64,000 bases of DNA from Oscillatoria acuminata PCC 6304 (GTDB lineage Bacteria; Cyanobacteriota; Cyanobacteriia; Cyanobacteriales; Laspinemataceae): NCBI RefSeq assembly GCF_000317105.1, contig NC_019693.1:5147227-5211226 (forward strand). Direction: 5' to 3'. Each line of letters opens with the position of its first letter. Position 1 is the stretch's first letter. The notes beneath the pieces were generated by a model that worked only from the letters and a program-made list of their open reading frames with translations, had not been told where the DNA came from and did not search any database. A program made the position numbers and the translations under genes. Shown piece by piece: positions 30,571 through 38,680 of the stretch.

Positions 30571-30673
30571 AAACCCTGCACTCTCAAGGGTGGAGACTGA
30601 CAGGACGGAGCCTCGCAAAATACTTCGCTTAGAGAGAAAACCGACTTGAGACAACTGAATTTGGGATGATCCG
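30571..30673. repeat. Degenerate member of the 64-bp repeat family
   Basis: AAAACCCTGCACTCTCAAGG, then a GGACGGAGCC-like part, AAAACCGACTT, and a final AATTTGGGATGAT parallel the unit at 20873-20975 in the same order. Confidence 0.5.
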
Positions 30674-30688
30674 CAATCGGTTGCTCGT

Positions 30689-30720
30689 AAAAAAACCTGC
30701 CTTACAAGAGTAGGTTTTTT
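30689..30720. terminator. Bidirectional terminator-like hairpin
   Basis: AAAAAACCTGC pairs with GTAGGTTTTTT around CTTACAAGA. T-runs are present on both strands. Confidence 0.55.
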
Positions 30721-30757
30721 ATGTTCAGGGGGGTTTGCCTCACAGTTAACTCCACTT

Positions 30758-30883
30758 CCGGTCCCCTCCCCTTGGCAAGGGGAGGGGACCGGAGGGGTAT
30801 TTGAGCATAGAAAACTTACTCTTGTAAGGGGAGGGGAGGGGACCGGAGGGGTATTTGAGGGTAAAAAACTTACTCTTGTAAGG
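30758..30883. repeat. GC-rich palindrome plus 54-bp direct repeats
   Basis: A perfect 16-bp inverted repeat (30758-30773 with 30777-30792, three-base loop) adjoins a 54-bp unit that starts at 30779 and again at 30833, each containing GGAGGGGTATTTGAG and CTTACTCTTGTAAG. The second unit overlaps the 3' end of the gene at 30870. Confidence 0.85.
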
Positions 30884-31229
30884 CTAGGGGTCCTTGGGTT
30901 TTTTCTTTTGGGGAACCGCATCGCAGGACCTTAGCACGATAGGAAACAAAGGTCATGGCGGCTCCGATGCCCGCTATGCCAGTGAGTAGGGTGAGGGTGG
31001 TGCTGATGATGTTTAATAAACATAAGGTGGAGAGGGCAGTTGATGTGGCGATAGAGGCCCAAGCGGATAGAACATCCAGAGTATAGGTGAGGATGAGTAA
31101 AAGTAGGGTGATGACGATCGCACTAATGGCGCGCCGCTGGAGGGTGTGGATTCGTTGTGCAGCCTGGTTAAATGGATTTTCTAGGTGTTGCAGGTAATGC
31201 AATTGGGCTGGGGTCGCCTTGAGAGTCAT
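30870..31229 (-). CDS. Small membrane protein of unknown function
   Basis: A protein of 119 residues from ATG 31229, with AAAGGATA ahead as a plausible ribosome binding site. The N-terminal third is soluble and helical; two long hydrophobic stretches follow (about 37-57 and 62-93). I do not recognise a family. The last dozen codons fall in the 54-bp repeat DNA, so the C-terminus may have been altered by repeat spread. It lies downstream of, and on the same strand as, the TPR protein gene. Confidence 0.5.
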   Translation of the reverse strand: MTLKATPAQLHYLQHLENPFNQAAQRIHTLQRRAISAIVITLLLLILTYTLDVLSAWASIATSTALSTLCLLNIISTTLTLLTGIAGIGAAMTFVSYRAKVLRCGSPKEKTQGPLALQE

Positions 31230-31335
31230 AAAGGTTATCCTTTGCAGACAAGGAACATTTTGAAAATGGGGGTAGGGAAGGGGAACAGGTTATATCTGCT
31301 GAGAGAGGGCGAGTTATACAGGGTCATCCCTGGAG

Positions 31336-31388
31336 GGCGATCGCCTTCCCAGAACAGGAGGACCCATTGCCCTGGGAAGGCGATCGCC
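31336..31388. repeat. HIP1-containing inverted repeat
   Basis: GGCGATCGCCTTCCCA (31336-31351) is perfectly inverted at 31373-31388 with 21 bases between. It lies just downstream of the TPR gene stop and could act as a transcript end or a duplicated HIP1 block. Confidence 0.75.
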
Positions 31389-31403
31389 GGACTCTGAGGT
31401 TGA

Positions 31404-31835
31404 TTAATCACTGAGGTCCGGAAGGGTTAGGGCTTGAGGAGAACTCGGCGCATTCAAGTCTCGCAGATATTCCAATGCCAGCAGATACCCGATTTGATTG
31501 TTGTTCTGACGGTAAACCTGGGCAGCTTGCTCTAAGTCGGCGATCGCTGCTTGAATTTCCCCTTGATAGGCACGCGCCTGTCCTCGAATCAAATAGGCAT
31601 TTCCTAAAGCCGGTGCGATATCGATCGCCCGGTTGGCATGGAAAATAGCATTCTGATAATCTGCCACCTCCAGGGCCTCTTCTGCGAGCACTACAAAGTC
31701 ATAAGAATCGACTTCAATCACACCCTGGGATTCCCGGACAGATGGCTGAGATAAATTTTCTGCGATCGCCGGTGGGGCTATCCCCATTCCTAAACTAATC
31801 GCTAAAACTGTGACTATATTATAAATGCCTTTCAT
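31404..31835 (-). CDS. Exported TPR-repeat protein
   Basis: A protein of 143 residues with a typical signal peptide (hydrophobic core about 5-20, A-I-A-E cleavage region near 25). Two or three tetratricopeptide helices follow (Y-Q-N-A-I-F-H-A-N-R-A-I-D-I-A-P, then G-N-A-Y-L-I-R-G-Q-A-R-A-Y-Q-G). Such proteins act as interaction scaffolds, probably periplasmic here; the partner is unknown. AAGGAG about seven bases ahead of ATG 31835 supports the start. Confidence 0.78.
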   Translation of the reverse strand: MKGIYNIVTVLAISLGMGIAPPAIAENLSQPSVRESQGVIEVDSYDFVVLAEEALEVADYQNAIFHANRAIDIAPALGNAYLIRGQARAYQGEIQAAIADLEQAAQVYRQNNNQIGYLLALEYLRDLNAPSSPQALTLPDLSD

Positions 31836-32394
31836 GGATATTCTCCTTAATTTTTGTTTCTTCAGTTCGCCGATCGCAGGGCCTCAAACTCTGAAATTCA
31901 TCTGGGGCGTTGGACTCTACCTGTGCGATGGCAATGAACACCCTGAAGACCCGCAATTTTAAGTTAAGTCCTAGAAAAATTGGTAAAAAATCTTTAAAAT
32001 AGTGCAGGTCGTTTACTGAGGTCATCGATAGTTCCCTTGAGTCAGGTTTCAAGGGCTTTGGCCCGATAGGGGGTGATTTTTATCCTATCTCCTCAGCAAT
32101 TCTCAATGTTAGTCTGAGGGAAATAAACCCTATTATTAATTGATGCACTTACTCCTGGTTTTTAGTTAACTTAGTTTCTATTCTCTCAAACTGACTAAAG
32201 TAAATGCTCCCTCCCCGGGCAGAGATTAAGCGGCAGATATTGGAGATAACCCCTCTATCATTAGGGTTAACAACAAGAGAAAAAATCAAAAGATTAAATG
32301 GTGACATTTTTTTCTTCCGGCTGCTCAAATCCTTACAGGGAGTTAATTGAAGAAAATTTTAATAAATATTAACTAACCTGGAAAATAGCGATCG
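31836..32394. other. Intergenic region, nothing recognised
   Basis: 559 bp, AT-richer than its surroundings. A 77-codon minus frame (31819-32052) overlaps the neighbour's ribosome binding site and looks like chance. Confidence 0.4.
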
Positions 32395-33447
32395 CTAATT
32401 TTGGATCCGGAACGCGGCGGGCTCAAAAGAATGCTTCCGTAATTTCTGCTCATACACCCGTTCCAACCGGGCGATCGCCCGGGTGCGATCGCCATTGCCC
32501 ACATCCTGAAAGGAAGGCCAGACCGGAATCAACTGGATCGCCGCATAGGCAAACGCACCGGCCTCAATATCTTCTAACACCCCATATTCATCCAACAAGG
32601 CGATCGCGGCGCGGTCTTGATTGGCGGGGGAGAAATCAGATGCGCCTATTTTTTTAGCCATGCGGTCCCAAGTGGTACTCAGAAACTGGTACTTGCCTGC
32701 GGCATCGGAACAAAGCCGGGACCCGTAGCTGGACCCACACTTGATTTCTCGGGGATGATCCTGAAAACCAGAAAACTGGGTCCCGGTAAACTGCATCCGA
32801 TAGGCGTTGGGACCGGCAGTGCCTTCAGCCCAGGCGATCGTATCCAGAAAAGCCTGAACATGAGCAGCCTTGAGACTTGCCACCGTCTGGCGTCGAACTT
32901 GGAGTGCCGGCTGGGGAATTGTGACCTCTTCCGTAGTTTCCGCTTGAGAGTTGAAATGGGCGGGAATTGCCAACGCCACCCCCGCTAAACAGACTCCACC
33001 CCAGAACGCTGCCTGCTTCTGAAGGGTCGCAGGTTTTCGGGGCCCTCGCCCAAATCTCTGTCTGAAGGTGGATTTTAAATTAGAGAGCACCCCGGTGAGA
33101 ATTGCTGAACCCGAAGGCGAGGGTCTCTTAACCCGGACTTTGGGCCAATGTTGGAGGGGAATATTTATTGGCAACTGCCCCTGATGATACCCATAGGCAA
33201 ACAGAGACTTGAGTACGAATAATCGCGCTTGAGCTTGTTCCGGTGGGATGCGACGGGCGGCGAGGGTTTGAGCAAAAGCCCGGACATCGACTAAGGTAAC
33301 CGCCGCCAGGGGTTTTCTGACAAAAGCTAAAAACTCTCTCACCCATAAACGGCGATCGCGGCGTTGATGGGGAGGCTGTTGTTGCAACCAGAGTTGAATC
33401 ACCTCGCAGTCGGGGGGGATTGGAGTTTTTAGACTGTCTTGGTTCAT
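32395..33447 (-). CDS. Membrane-anchored fusion: recombinase-type SAM-like domain plus lambda-R-type murein transglycosylase (GH104-like)
   Basis: A protein of 350 residues from ATG 33447; the frame extends upstream, but that part lacks support. Residues about 17-105 resemble the core-binding SAM-like N-terminal domain of tyrosine recombinases (W-V-R-E-F-L-A-F, then A-Q-A-R-L-F-V-L-K-S-L-F-A-Y-G-Y); no catalytic recombinase domain follows. One hydrophobic segment lies at about 147-163. Residues 195-335 match phage lambda endolysin R: A-F-L-D-T-I-A-W-A-E-G-T with Glu208 as the likely catalytic acid, D-H-P-R, A-G-K-Y-Q-F-L, D-F-S-P-A-N-Q-D. A wall-cleaving enzyme held at the membrane is inferred, with the N-terminal domain perhaps serving protein or DNA contact. 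Confidence 0.8.
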   Translation of the reverse strand: MNQDSLKTPIPPDCEVIQLWLQQQPPHQRRDRRLWVREFLAFVRKPLAAVTLVDVRAFAQTLAARRIPPEQAQARLFVLKSLFAYGYHQGQLPINIPLQHWPKVRVKRPSPSGSAILTGVLSNLKSTFRQRFGRGPRKPATLQKQAAFWGGVCLAGVALAIPAHFNSQAETTEEVTIPQPALQVRRQTVASLKAAHVQAFLDTIAWAEGTAGPNAYRMQFTGTQFSGFQDHPREIKCGSSYGSRLCSDAAGKYQFLSTTWDRMAKKIGASDFSPANQDRAAIALLDEYGVLEDIEAGAFAYAAIQLIPVWPSFQDVGNGDRTRAIARLERVYEQKLRKHSFEPAAFRIQN

Positions 33448-33949
33448 AACGCACCTGTGTTTCCGTGTTTCCAGGGGGAATGCTCTTGTCGGGCCCCGAT
33501 TTCCGATGAGTGGCAATCCTTTGTCCGGGGATAGTTTGGGCTTTCACGCCCCTACAGACGAGGGGAAATTTAAGTGATGAGTAGGGTGGAAAGGCGATCG
33601 CCTCGGCTTGGGGTCAGCTTCCTATACATCAGCCTCTCATCTCCCTGAACGCAAAAAAACACCCCCCAGGTAGACCTAAATCCAGGGATTTTTCAAGGTT
33701 GGATTAAGAATCTCACCCAATCGGGAGATCTCAACCCTCTTGAATCCAAGCTAGTTTAATTTTATGGCCTCGAAGTTCGGGAAATTATCAATATTTATCA
33801 ATAAAACTATTGCCAAATAAAAAATAAGGAATGGTACAATAATAGATTGTCTACTCATTCTGTTTCCGCTGATTTAGTCTTTGAATGCGTCGATCCCTAA
33901 CTCACAGAAGGTGAGCAACAGGACCCATCACCTCAGTGATTTCACCTAA
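33448..33949. other. Intergenic region, nothing recognised
   Basis: About 500 bp between divergent genes with no coding frame recognised. An AT-rich stretch near 33780-33850 may hold promoters. Confidence 0.4.
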
Positions 33950-34120
33950 ATTAGAAACCCAGTTTCTGCAACGGATTGGTGGCGGATTGCCCGAGATTTT
34001 GTGAAAAAACCCGGTTTCTTGTCCTAGGCAGCACAATTAGAAACCGAGTTTCTGCAACGGATTGGTGGCGAATTGCCCGAGATTTTGTGGAGAAACCCGG
34101 TTTCTGGTCCTGGGTAGCCG
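33950..34120. repeat. 86-bp tandem duplication
   Basis: Units begin ATTAGAAACC at 33950 and 34036 and share GCAACGGATTGGTGGCG and AAACCCGGTTTCT, with a few differences. Each unit has partly inverted ends (AGAAACC...GGTTTCT). It lies about 95 bp upstream of the ABC-F start. Confidence 0.85.
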
Positions 34121-34214
34121 TGGATTCAAGGCAGATTCAGCCTGAAGCACTACCCACGAGGCAAAGACTGAGGGATAATACGAAGGAGGAGTCTGTGCCA
34201 TATAAAGGAAGTCG

Positions 34215-36170
34215 ATGAGCATCTTTACCCTGCAATCCGTCAAAAAAGATTTTGGCATTAAAGAAATCCTCCGGGATGCCAGCTTTAGCCTCAATCCCAC
34301 CGATAAAGTTGGCTTGATCGGCACAAATGGATCTGGCAAATCTACCCTATTGAAAATGATTGCCCGCTTAGAACCCGTGGATGGGGGGCAAATCTTAGTC
34401 AATTCTGGGGTGAGAATCGTGTATCTCCCGCAGCAACCGGATCTCGATGAAAACCGGACGGTATTAGAACAGGTTTTTGCCGACTGTGGCGATCGCATGA
34501 ACCTGGTCCGTGAATATGAGGACCTCAGTCACAAAATCGCCCGCAACCCAGAAGATGGACCATTGATGGCGCGGTTATCCGAAGTCATGCACCAGATGGA
34601 AAGCAGTGGTGCATGGGAACTGGAAACCCAAGCCAAAATTATCCTGACTCAGTTAGGAATCGAAGATTTTGACGCCCAAATTGGGACCCTTTCTGGGGGA
34701 TACCGCAAACGGATCGCCCTGGCTGCCGCTTTACTCAGCGATCCCGATGTGCTGCTGATGGATGAACCAACTAACCATCTGGATGCGATTTCCGTGGAGT
34801 GGTTACAGAGTTACTTGAACAGCTTTCGCGGGGCAATTTTGCTGATTACCCACGATCGCTATTTTCTCGATCGCGTTACCAATCGGATTATCGAACTCGA
34901 TCGCGGCGAACTTTACACTTACGACGGAAATTATTCTTATTATTTAGAAAAAAAAGCCCTCGCCGAAGAAGCAGCAGCCAGTCAGGAACGCAAACATTAT
35001 GGGGTATTGCGCCGGGAATTAGAATGGCTCAGTCGCGGACCTAAAGCCCGCAGTACCAAGCAAAAAGCTCGGATTGGTCGGGCGATGGATCTCCAGGATA
35101 AGGAGTTTAAACAGAGTTTAGGGAAGGTGGAAATTTCTACCGCCAGTCGGCGGATTGGCAAGAAGGCGATCGAGCTAGAAAATGTTAGTAAAGCCTATGG
35201 CGATCGCACCCTAATCCAGGACTTTTCCTATAAATTTAGTCCTGATGATCGCATCGGGATTATCGGCAAAAATGGCATCGGCAAATCTACCTTACTGGAT
35301 ATCATTACCGGACGCCTTGCCCCGGATTCGGGAACCGTAGAGATTGGTAGTACCATCCATATTGGATATTTTGACCAACATTGTGATGATTTACTCGATG
35401 CTGCGGATCAAAATCAACGGGCGATCGAGTACGTCAAGGAAGAAGCGGAATTAGTCCAAACTGCCGATGGACTGCAAATTACCGCATCCCAAATGTTAGA
35501 ACGGTTTCTGTTCCCCCCGAATCAACAATATTTACCCATTCATAAACTCTCTGGGGGAGAAAAACGGCGACTGTTTTTACTGCGCGTCTTGATGAGTGCC
35601 CCAAATATTCTCATTTTGGACGAACCCACCAATGACTTAGATGTGCAGACGTTATCTGTTTTAGAAGATTACCTGGAAGACTTTAACGGATGTGCGATCG
35701 TCGTCTCCCACGATCGCTATTTTCTCGATCGCACCGTCAATACCATTTTTGCCTTAGAAGAAGGTGGAAACCTCCGGCAGTATCCCGGCAACTATACGGT
35801 TTATCTCGACTACCAAAAAGCCGAAGCCGTCGAAGCTGCACGTCAGGCAACAGCCAACCAAAACGAGAAAAAACCAGACTCCCAAACCGCCACCGTTGAC
35901 AAGTCTGAACGGGTCAGTTGGGATAAAAATCGCCAGCGCAAACTTTCCTCCAAGGAAAAGCGAGAATATCAGCAACTCGAAACTAAAATTGCGGAAATGG
36001 AAGCGGAAAAAGCCGCCACGGAAAAAGCCCTCTATCATGCCGAACCCGGGGCCGTCACCGAAGTGCAAAAACTCCATCAAAAGGTCCAAGATTTGGCTCA
36101 TGAAATTGAAGTAGCCACAGAACGATGGATGGAATTGGCTGAAATAGAAAGTGCTTCTTCTAGTAACTAA
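34215..36170 (+). CDS. ABC-F family ATPase (Uup/EttA type)
   Basis: A protein of 651 residues with two nucleotide-binding domains and no membrane segments. First Walker A G-T-N-G-S-G-K-S-T (residues 36-44), first signature L-S-G-G-Y-R-K-R. A charged inter-domain linker follows, then the second Walker A G-K-N-G-I-G-K-S-T (near 352) and second signature L-S-G-G-E-K-R-R. The C-terminal coiled coil (about 560-650) is of Uup type. ABC-F proteins act on ribosomes or, for Uup, also affect DNA repair intermediates. ATG 34215 follows GGAAG weakly; an upstream GTG is blocked by a stop. Confidence 0.9.
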   Translation: MSIFTLQSVKKDFGIKEILRDASFSLNPTDKVGLIGTNGSGKSTLLKMIARLEPVDGGQILVNSGVRIVYLPQQPDLDENRTVLEQVFADCGDRMNLVREYEDLSHKIARNPEDGPLMARLSEVMHQMESSGAWELETQAKIILTQLGIEDFDAQIGTLSGGYRKRIALAAALLSDPDVLLMDEPTNHLDAISVEWLQSYLNSFRGAILLITHDRYFLDRVTNRIIELDRGELYTYDGNYSYYLEKKALAEEAAASQERKHYGVLRRELEWLSRGPKARSTKQKARIGRAMDLQDKEFKQSLGKVEISTASRRIGKKAIELENVSKAYGDRTLIQDFSYKFSPDDRIGIIGKNGIGKSTLLDIITGRLAPDSGTVEIGSTIHIGYFDQHCDDLLDAADQNQRAIEYVKEEAELVQTADGLQITASQMLERFLFPPNQQYLPIHKLSGGEKRRLFLLRVLMSAPNILILDEPTNDLDVQTLSVLEDYLEDFNGCAIVVSHDRYFLDRTVNTIFALEEGGNLRQYPGNYTVYLDYQKAEAVEAARQATANQNEKKPDSQTATVDKSERVSWDKNRQRKLSSKEKREYQQLETKIAEMEAEKAATEKALYHAEPGAVTEVQKLHQKVQDLAHEIEVATERWMELAEIESASSSN

Positions 36171-36213
36171 AATACCGCATCATCTGGCAGCTTTGTTCTA
36201 TCATAATGGAACT

Positions 36214-36320
36214 CGGACTTACCCTTTTGGGGAGATTAAACCCTAAATAATCTGTAGAGGCGATTCGCGAATCGCCTCTACATTATTTAGAGATAAATGT
36301 TATAAATTGCGTAAGTCCTG
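36214..36320. mobile_element. MITE-like element with GGACTTAC ends and 30-bp palindrome
   Basis: It begins CGGACTTACC and ends GCGTAAGTCC. A perfect palindrome at 36253-36282 has the arm TGTAGAGGCGATTCG. It shares its ends with 30477-30564 and its core with the relic at 57700. Confidence 0.7.
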
Positions 36321-36354
36321 TTAACTTGAACCTGTTGTTTATTCTCCTGAACTT

Positions 36355-36978
36355 ATGACCATCACCTGTCAAGAAATTCTGAAAAACCATCAACCACTTT
36401 GGCAGGAAGCCACGGTGCATCCGTTTCTGGAGGGGTGTAAACAAGGCACCATTACCCCAGAGCAATTTAATACTTGGCTGGTGCAGGATTATCAATTTGT
36501 GGTGGAATTTACGCGGATGTTAGCCCGGATTTTATCCGTTGCGCCTCTCCATCATTTTGATGTCCTGTTAGGAGGATTAATCGCCCTGAAAGATGAATTG
36601 AATTGGTTTCAAGTCAAAGCTGCCGAACGGAATTTATCCTTGGATGTTGCTAAACAGCGCACCTGTGAAGAATACAGCCAGTTTTTAGCAAATTTGGCCC
36701 GGACTCCTTATGCCGTGCAAGCAACGGGATTATGGGCTGTGGAGTTGGCTTATAATCAAGGGTGGCAATTGCCCGGACCCATGCCGGAACCCTATACCGA
36801 ATTTGCCGATCGCTGGGGAAATCCGGGCTTTACCGATTATGTCAAATTGTTAGAACAACAAGCCGATGAAATGCTCAGTAATGCTTCACCGGAGGTTCAG
36901 AAAGAAGCTGAACAAACCGTGATTACCGTGGCTCAATTTGAAAAAGCATTTTGGCAAATGGCATTTAATGCCACCTAA
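36355..36978 (+). CDS. tenA: TenA-family protein (thiaminase II-like)
   Basis: A protein of 207 residues, the usual TenA length, all-helical: L-W-Q-E-A-T-V-H-P-F-L near the start, then W-L-V-Q-D-Y-Q-F-V, and W-A-V-E-L-A-Y-N-Q-G-W in the later part. TenA proteins salvage the thiamine pyrimidine by hydrolysing degraded thiamine. The position that holds the catalytic Cys in TenA_C proteins has no Cys here, while a Glu is present, so it resembles the TenA_E branch and its substrate may differ. No thiamine gene adjoins it. Confidence 0.8.
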   Translation: MTITCQEILKNHQPLWQEATVHPFLEGCKQGTITPEQFNTWLVQDYQFVVEFTRMLARILSVAPLHHFDVLLGGLIALKDELNWFQVKAAERNLSLDVAKQRTCEEYSQFLANLARTPYAVQATGLWAVELAYNQGWQLPGPMPEPYTEFADRWGNPGFTDYVKLLEQQADEMLSNASPEVQKEAEQTVITVAQFEKAFWQMAFNAT

Positions 36979-37030
36979 ATTTCTGGGTTGTCAAGCGGGA
37001 GTTCATACCTCCTTGACAACCCCAGAAATT
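36978..37030. terminator. Large inverted repeat between convergent genes
   Basis: AATTTCTGGGTTGTCAAG (36978-36995) pairs with 37012-37030 with one bulge. It sits between the tenA stop and the stop of the minus-strand gene at 37045, so it may end both transcripts, although a T-run is lacking. Confidence 0.55.
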
Positions 37031-37044
37031 CAAGGGAATTATAG

Positions 37045-37761
37045 TTAAGATTCCATCCCGATCATATACTCATAATTTCCCTCACCCACCGATTTATTCA
37101 AGCTATTAATAATTGAGGCAGAATTATCGTAGGGTCCGCTAGTATAGAATGGCTTTCCGTCTTGTCCAAATTCGATTTTAAGTTCTCCATCCCACTCCCC
37201 TAACAGTTCTTTAGCTTTTCCAAAATCATGATGGGGTTTTAAGCCTAATTTTTCAGCATATTCAACCGCACCCCAGACAAGGGCTTGAGCCTGAGTTAAT
37301 GAAATTTTTTCAGACCCCCCGATGAACGAGTCATAATACAAGGCGGTAATTCTTTCATATTCACTGCGATTGTATTTGCGCGGTCCCGAGGCATCTTTGA
37401 CCCCCAAGCACCAATAATCCACAAGGTAAGTACAGACAATAAAGCGGTTAAATCCAGGCGATCGCGTCACCGTCACAATCGCCATACCAGGGTCTGATAT
37501 GTTCTCTAAATCATCCTCGGATTGGGTCACGAGTTCATCTTCGGGCGGAAACAATCTGGGGACACAATTGGCATTGATTAAACACTCGACTATGGGGGGT
37601 AATTCTCCGGAGTCCTCACGGGCGATCGCCGCTTGTTCCGCTTGTTCCTTCAGAAATCCGGTAACGTCCGAGACTTTCAACCCCATTTTGCGGGCGATTT
37701 GCTTCGGCGTTAACTTTTTCTCCCGCAAGCTGAGAATTTCTTGGGTTTGTTCGCTATCCAT
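37045..37761 (-). CDS. Conserved hypothetical protein with N-terminal HTH-like segment
   Basis: A protein of 238 residues. The start, L-T-P-K-Q-I-A-R-K-M-G-L-K-V-S-D-V, resembles a helix-turn-helix; the remainder is globular, with a C-L-G-V-K-D-A-S-G-P-R-K-Y motif and Trp/Tyr-rich segments. I recall similar unannotated proteins in bacteria but no established function. AGAGGA ahead of ATG 37761 supports the start. Convergent with tenA. Confidence 0.65.
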   Translation of the reverse strand: MDSEQTQEILSLREKKLTPKQIARKMGLKVSDVTGFLKEQAEQAAIAREDSGELPPIVECLINANCVPRLFPPEDELVTQSEDDLENISDPGMAIVTVTRSPGFNRFIVCTYLVDYWCLGVKDASGPRKYNRSEYERITALYYDSFIGGSEKISLTQAQALVWGAVEYAEKLGLKPHHDFGKAKELLGEWDGELKIEFGQDGKPFYTSGPYDNSASIINSLNKSVGEGNYEYMIGMES

Positions 37762-37851
37762 AATTTTCCTCTAATGTTTTCTGTAATGATTAGATTACAA
37801 CAATCCAGCAGCAATCAACATCATCCTCCGCAAAGATGAACTCAAAAAATT

Positions 37852-37922
37852 CATCTCCCCCCTCTCCCCCATCCTCCCCATCTCCCCCATCCTCCCCATC
37901 TCCCCCATCCTCCCCATCTCCC
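37852..37922. repeat. C-rich 18-bp tandem array
   Basis: Three or more units of CCCCCATCCTCCCCATCT. The array is interrupted on its right by the MITE at 37923 and resumes as CCCCATCTCCCC after 38097. Similar arrays occur at 59543 and 61421-61665. Confidence 0.85.
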
Positions 37923-38097
37923 TAGGGCTGTTTCATTCTCAAGGCCAAATTGCTTTTTTGCTTGTTCGCAAGCTTTATCTGGCAGGGGAAACAGACGTTA
38001 TTTCCTAATTTTTAACCTAAAAGTAGGAAATAAGGCCGAAAACCCTTTGGCTGTAACGCTTACGGTGCAAGGAAAATTTTAGAATGAAACAGCCCTA
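37923..38097. mobile_element. 175-bp MITE with perfect 17-bp terminal inverted repeats
   Basis: The left end TAGGGCTGTTTCATTCT (37923-37939) is exactly inverted at 38081-38097. The inside holds a second hairpin (TTATTTCCTA / TAGGAAATAA) and no gene. Flanks on both sides are the C-rich array, consistent with insertion into it. Confidence 0.85.
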
Positions 38098-38200
38098 CCC
38101 CATCTCCCCACCAACCGACGCTCTAAGGTAATATAAGTCTGTCGTGGGCGATCGACCCATCGAGAACCTGCTTAATCTGGCTCAATTTAAGGAGAAACCT

Positions 38201-38623
38201 ATGCCTCGTGCCATTATGGAAACCGACAAAGGAACGATTCATCTGGATCTGTTCGATAAAGATGCCCCGAATACGGTAGATAATTTTACCAAATTATCTG
38301 AAAGTGGGTTTTATGATGGATTAACCTTCCATCGGGTGATTCCCAATTTCATGATCCAAGGGGGATGTCCCAATGGAACAGGAACAGGGGGTCCGGGTTA
38401 TAAAATCAATTGTGAAATTAACCCCAATAAACATCTAGCGGGTACATTATCAATGGCCCATGCAGGACGCAATACCGGGGGAAGTCAATTCTTTATTTGT
38501 CACTCTCCCCAACCCCATTTAGATGGACAACATACCGTTTTTGGTAAAACCGAAGATATGGATGTCGTCAACTCTATTCGGGCTGGAGATAAAATCCTAT
38601 CGGTTAAAATCGAGAAAGACTAA
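38201..38623 (+). CDS. Cyclophilin-type peptidyl-prolyl cis-trans isomerase
   Basis: A protein of 140 residues, the minimal cytoplasmic cyclophilin. [13 protein letters not shown] carries the catalytic Arg, followed by G-S-Q-F-F-I and [10 protein letters not shown]. No signal peptide. It catalyses prolyl isomerisation during protein folding. AAGGAG at 38189-38194 fixes ATG 38201, although the frame is open from a GTG at 38144. Confidence 0.93.
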   Translation: MPRAIMETDKGTIHLDLFDKDAPNTVDNFTKLSESGFYDGLTFHRVIPNFMIQGGCPNGTGTGGPGYKINCEINPNKHLAGTLSMAHAGRNTGGSQFFICHSPQPHLDGQHTVFGKTEDMDVVNSIRAGDKILSVKIEKD

Positions 38624-38631
38624 GTAAAAGT

Positions 38632-38662
38632 CGGTAGGGGTTTCAAACCGATTCCCCTACCG
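38632..38662. terminator. Hairpin between convergent genes
   Basis: CGGTAGGGG pairs with CCCCTACCG (9 bp) eight bases after the cyclophilin stop. No T-run, so termination is uncertain. Confidence 0.5.
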
Positions 38663-38680
38663 AGCAATCCGCACTCAAAT

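Noticed and set aside
31819-32052. 77-codon minus frame upstream of the TPR protein
   Set aside because: It overlaps the start and ribosome binding site of the TPR gene and has no supporting signal.
37852-37922. CRISPR array
   Set aside because: The 18-bp units are contiguous with no unique spacers; it is a simple tandem repeat.
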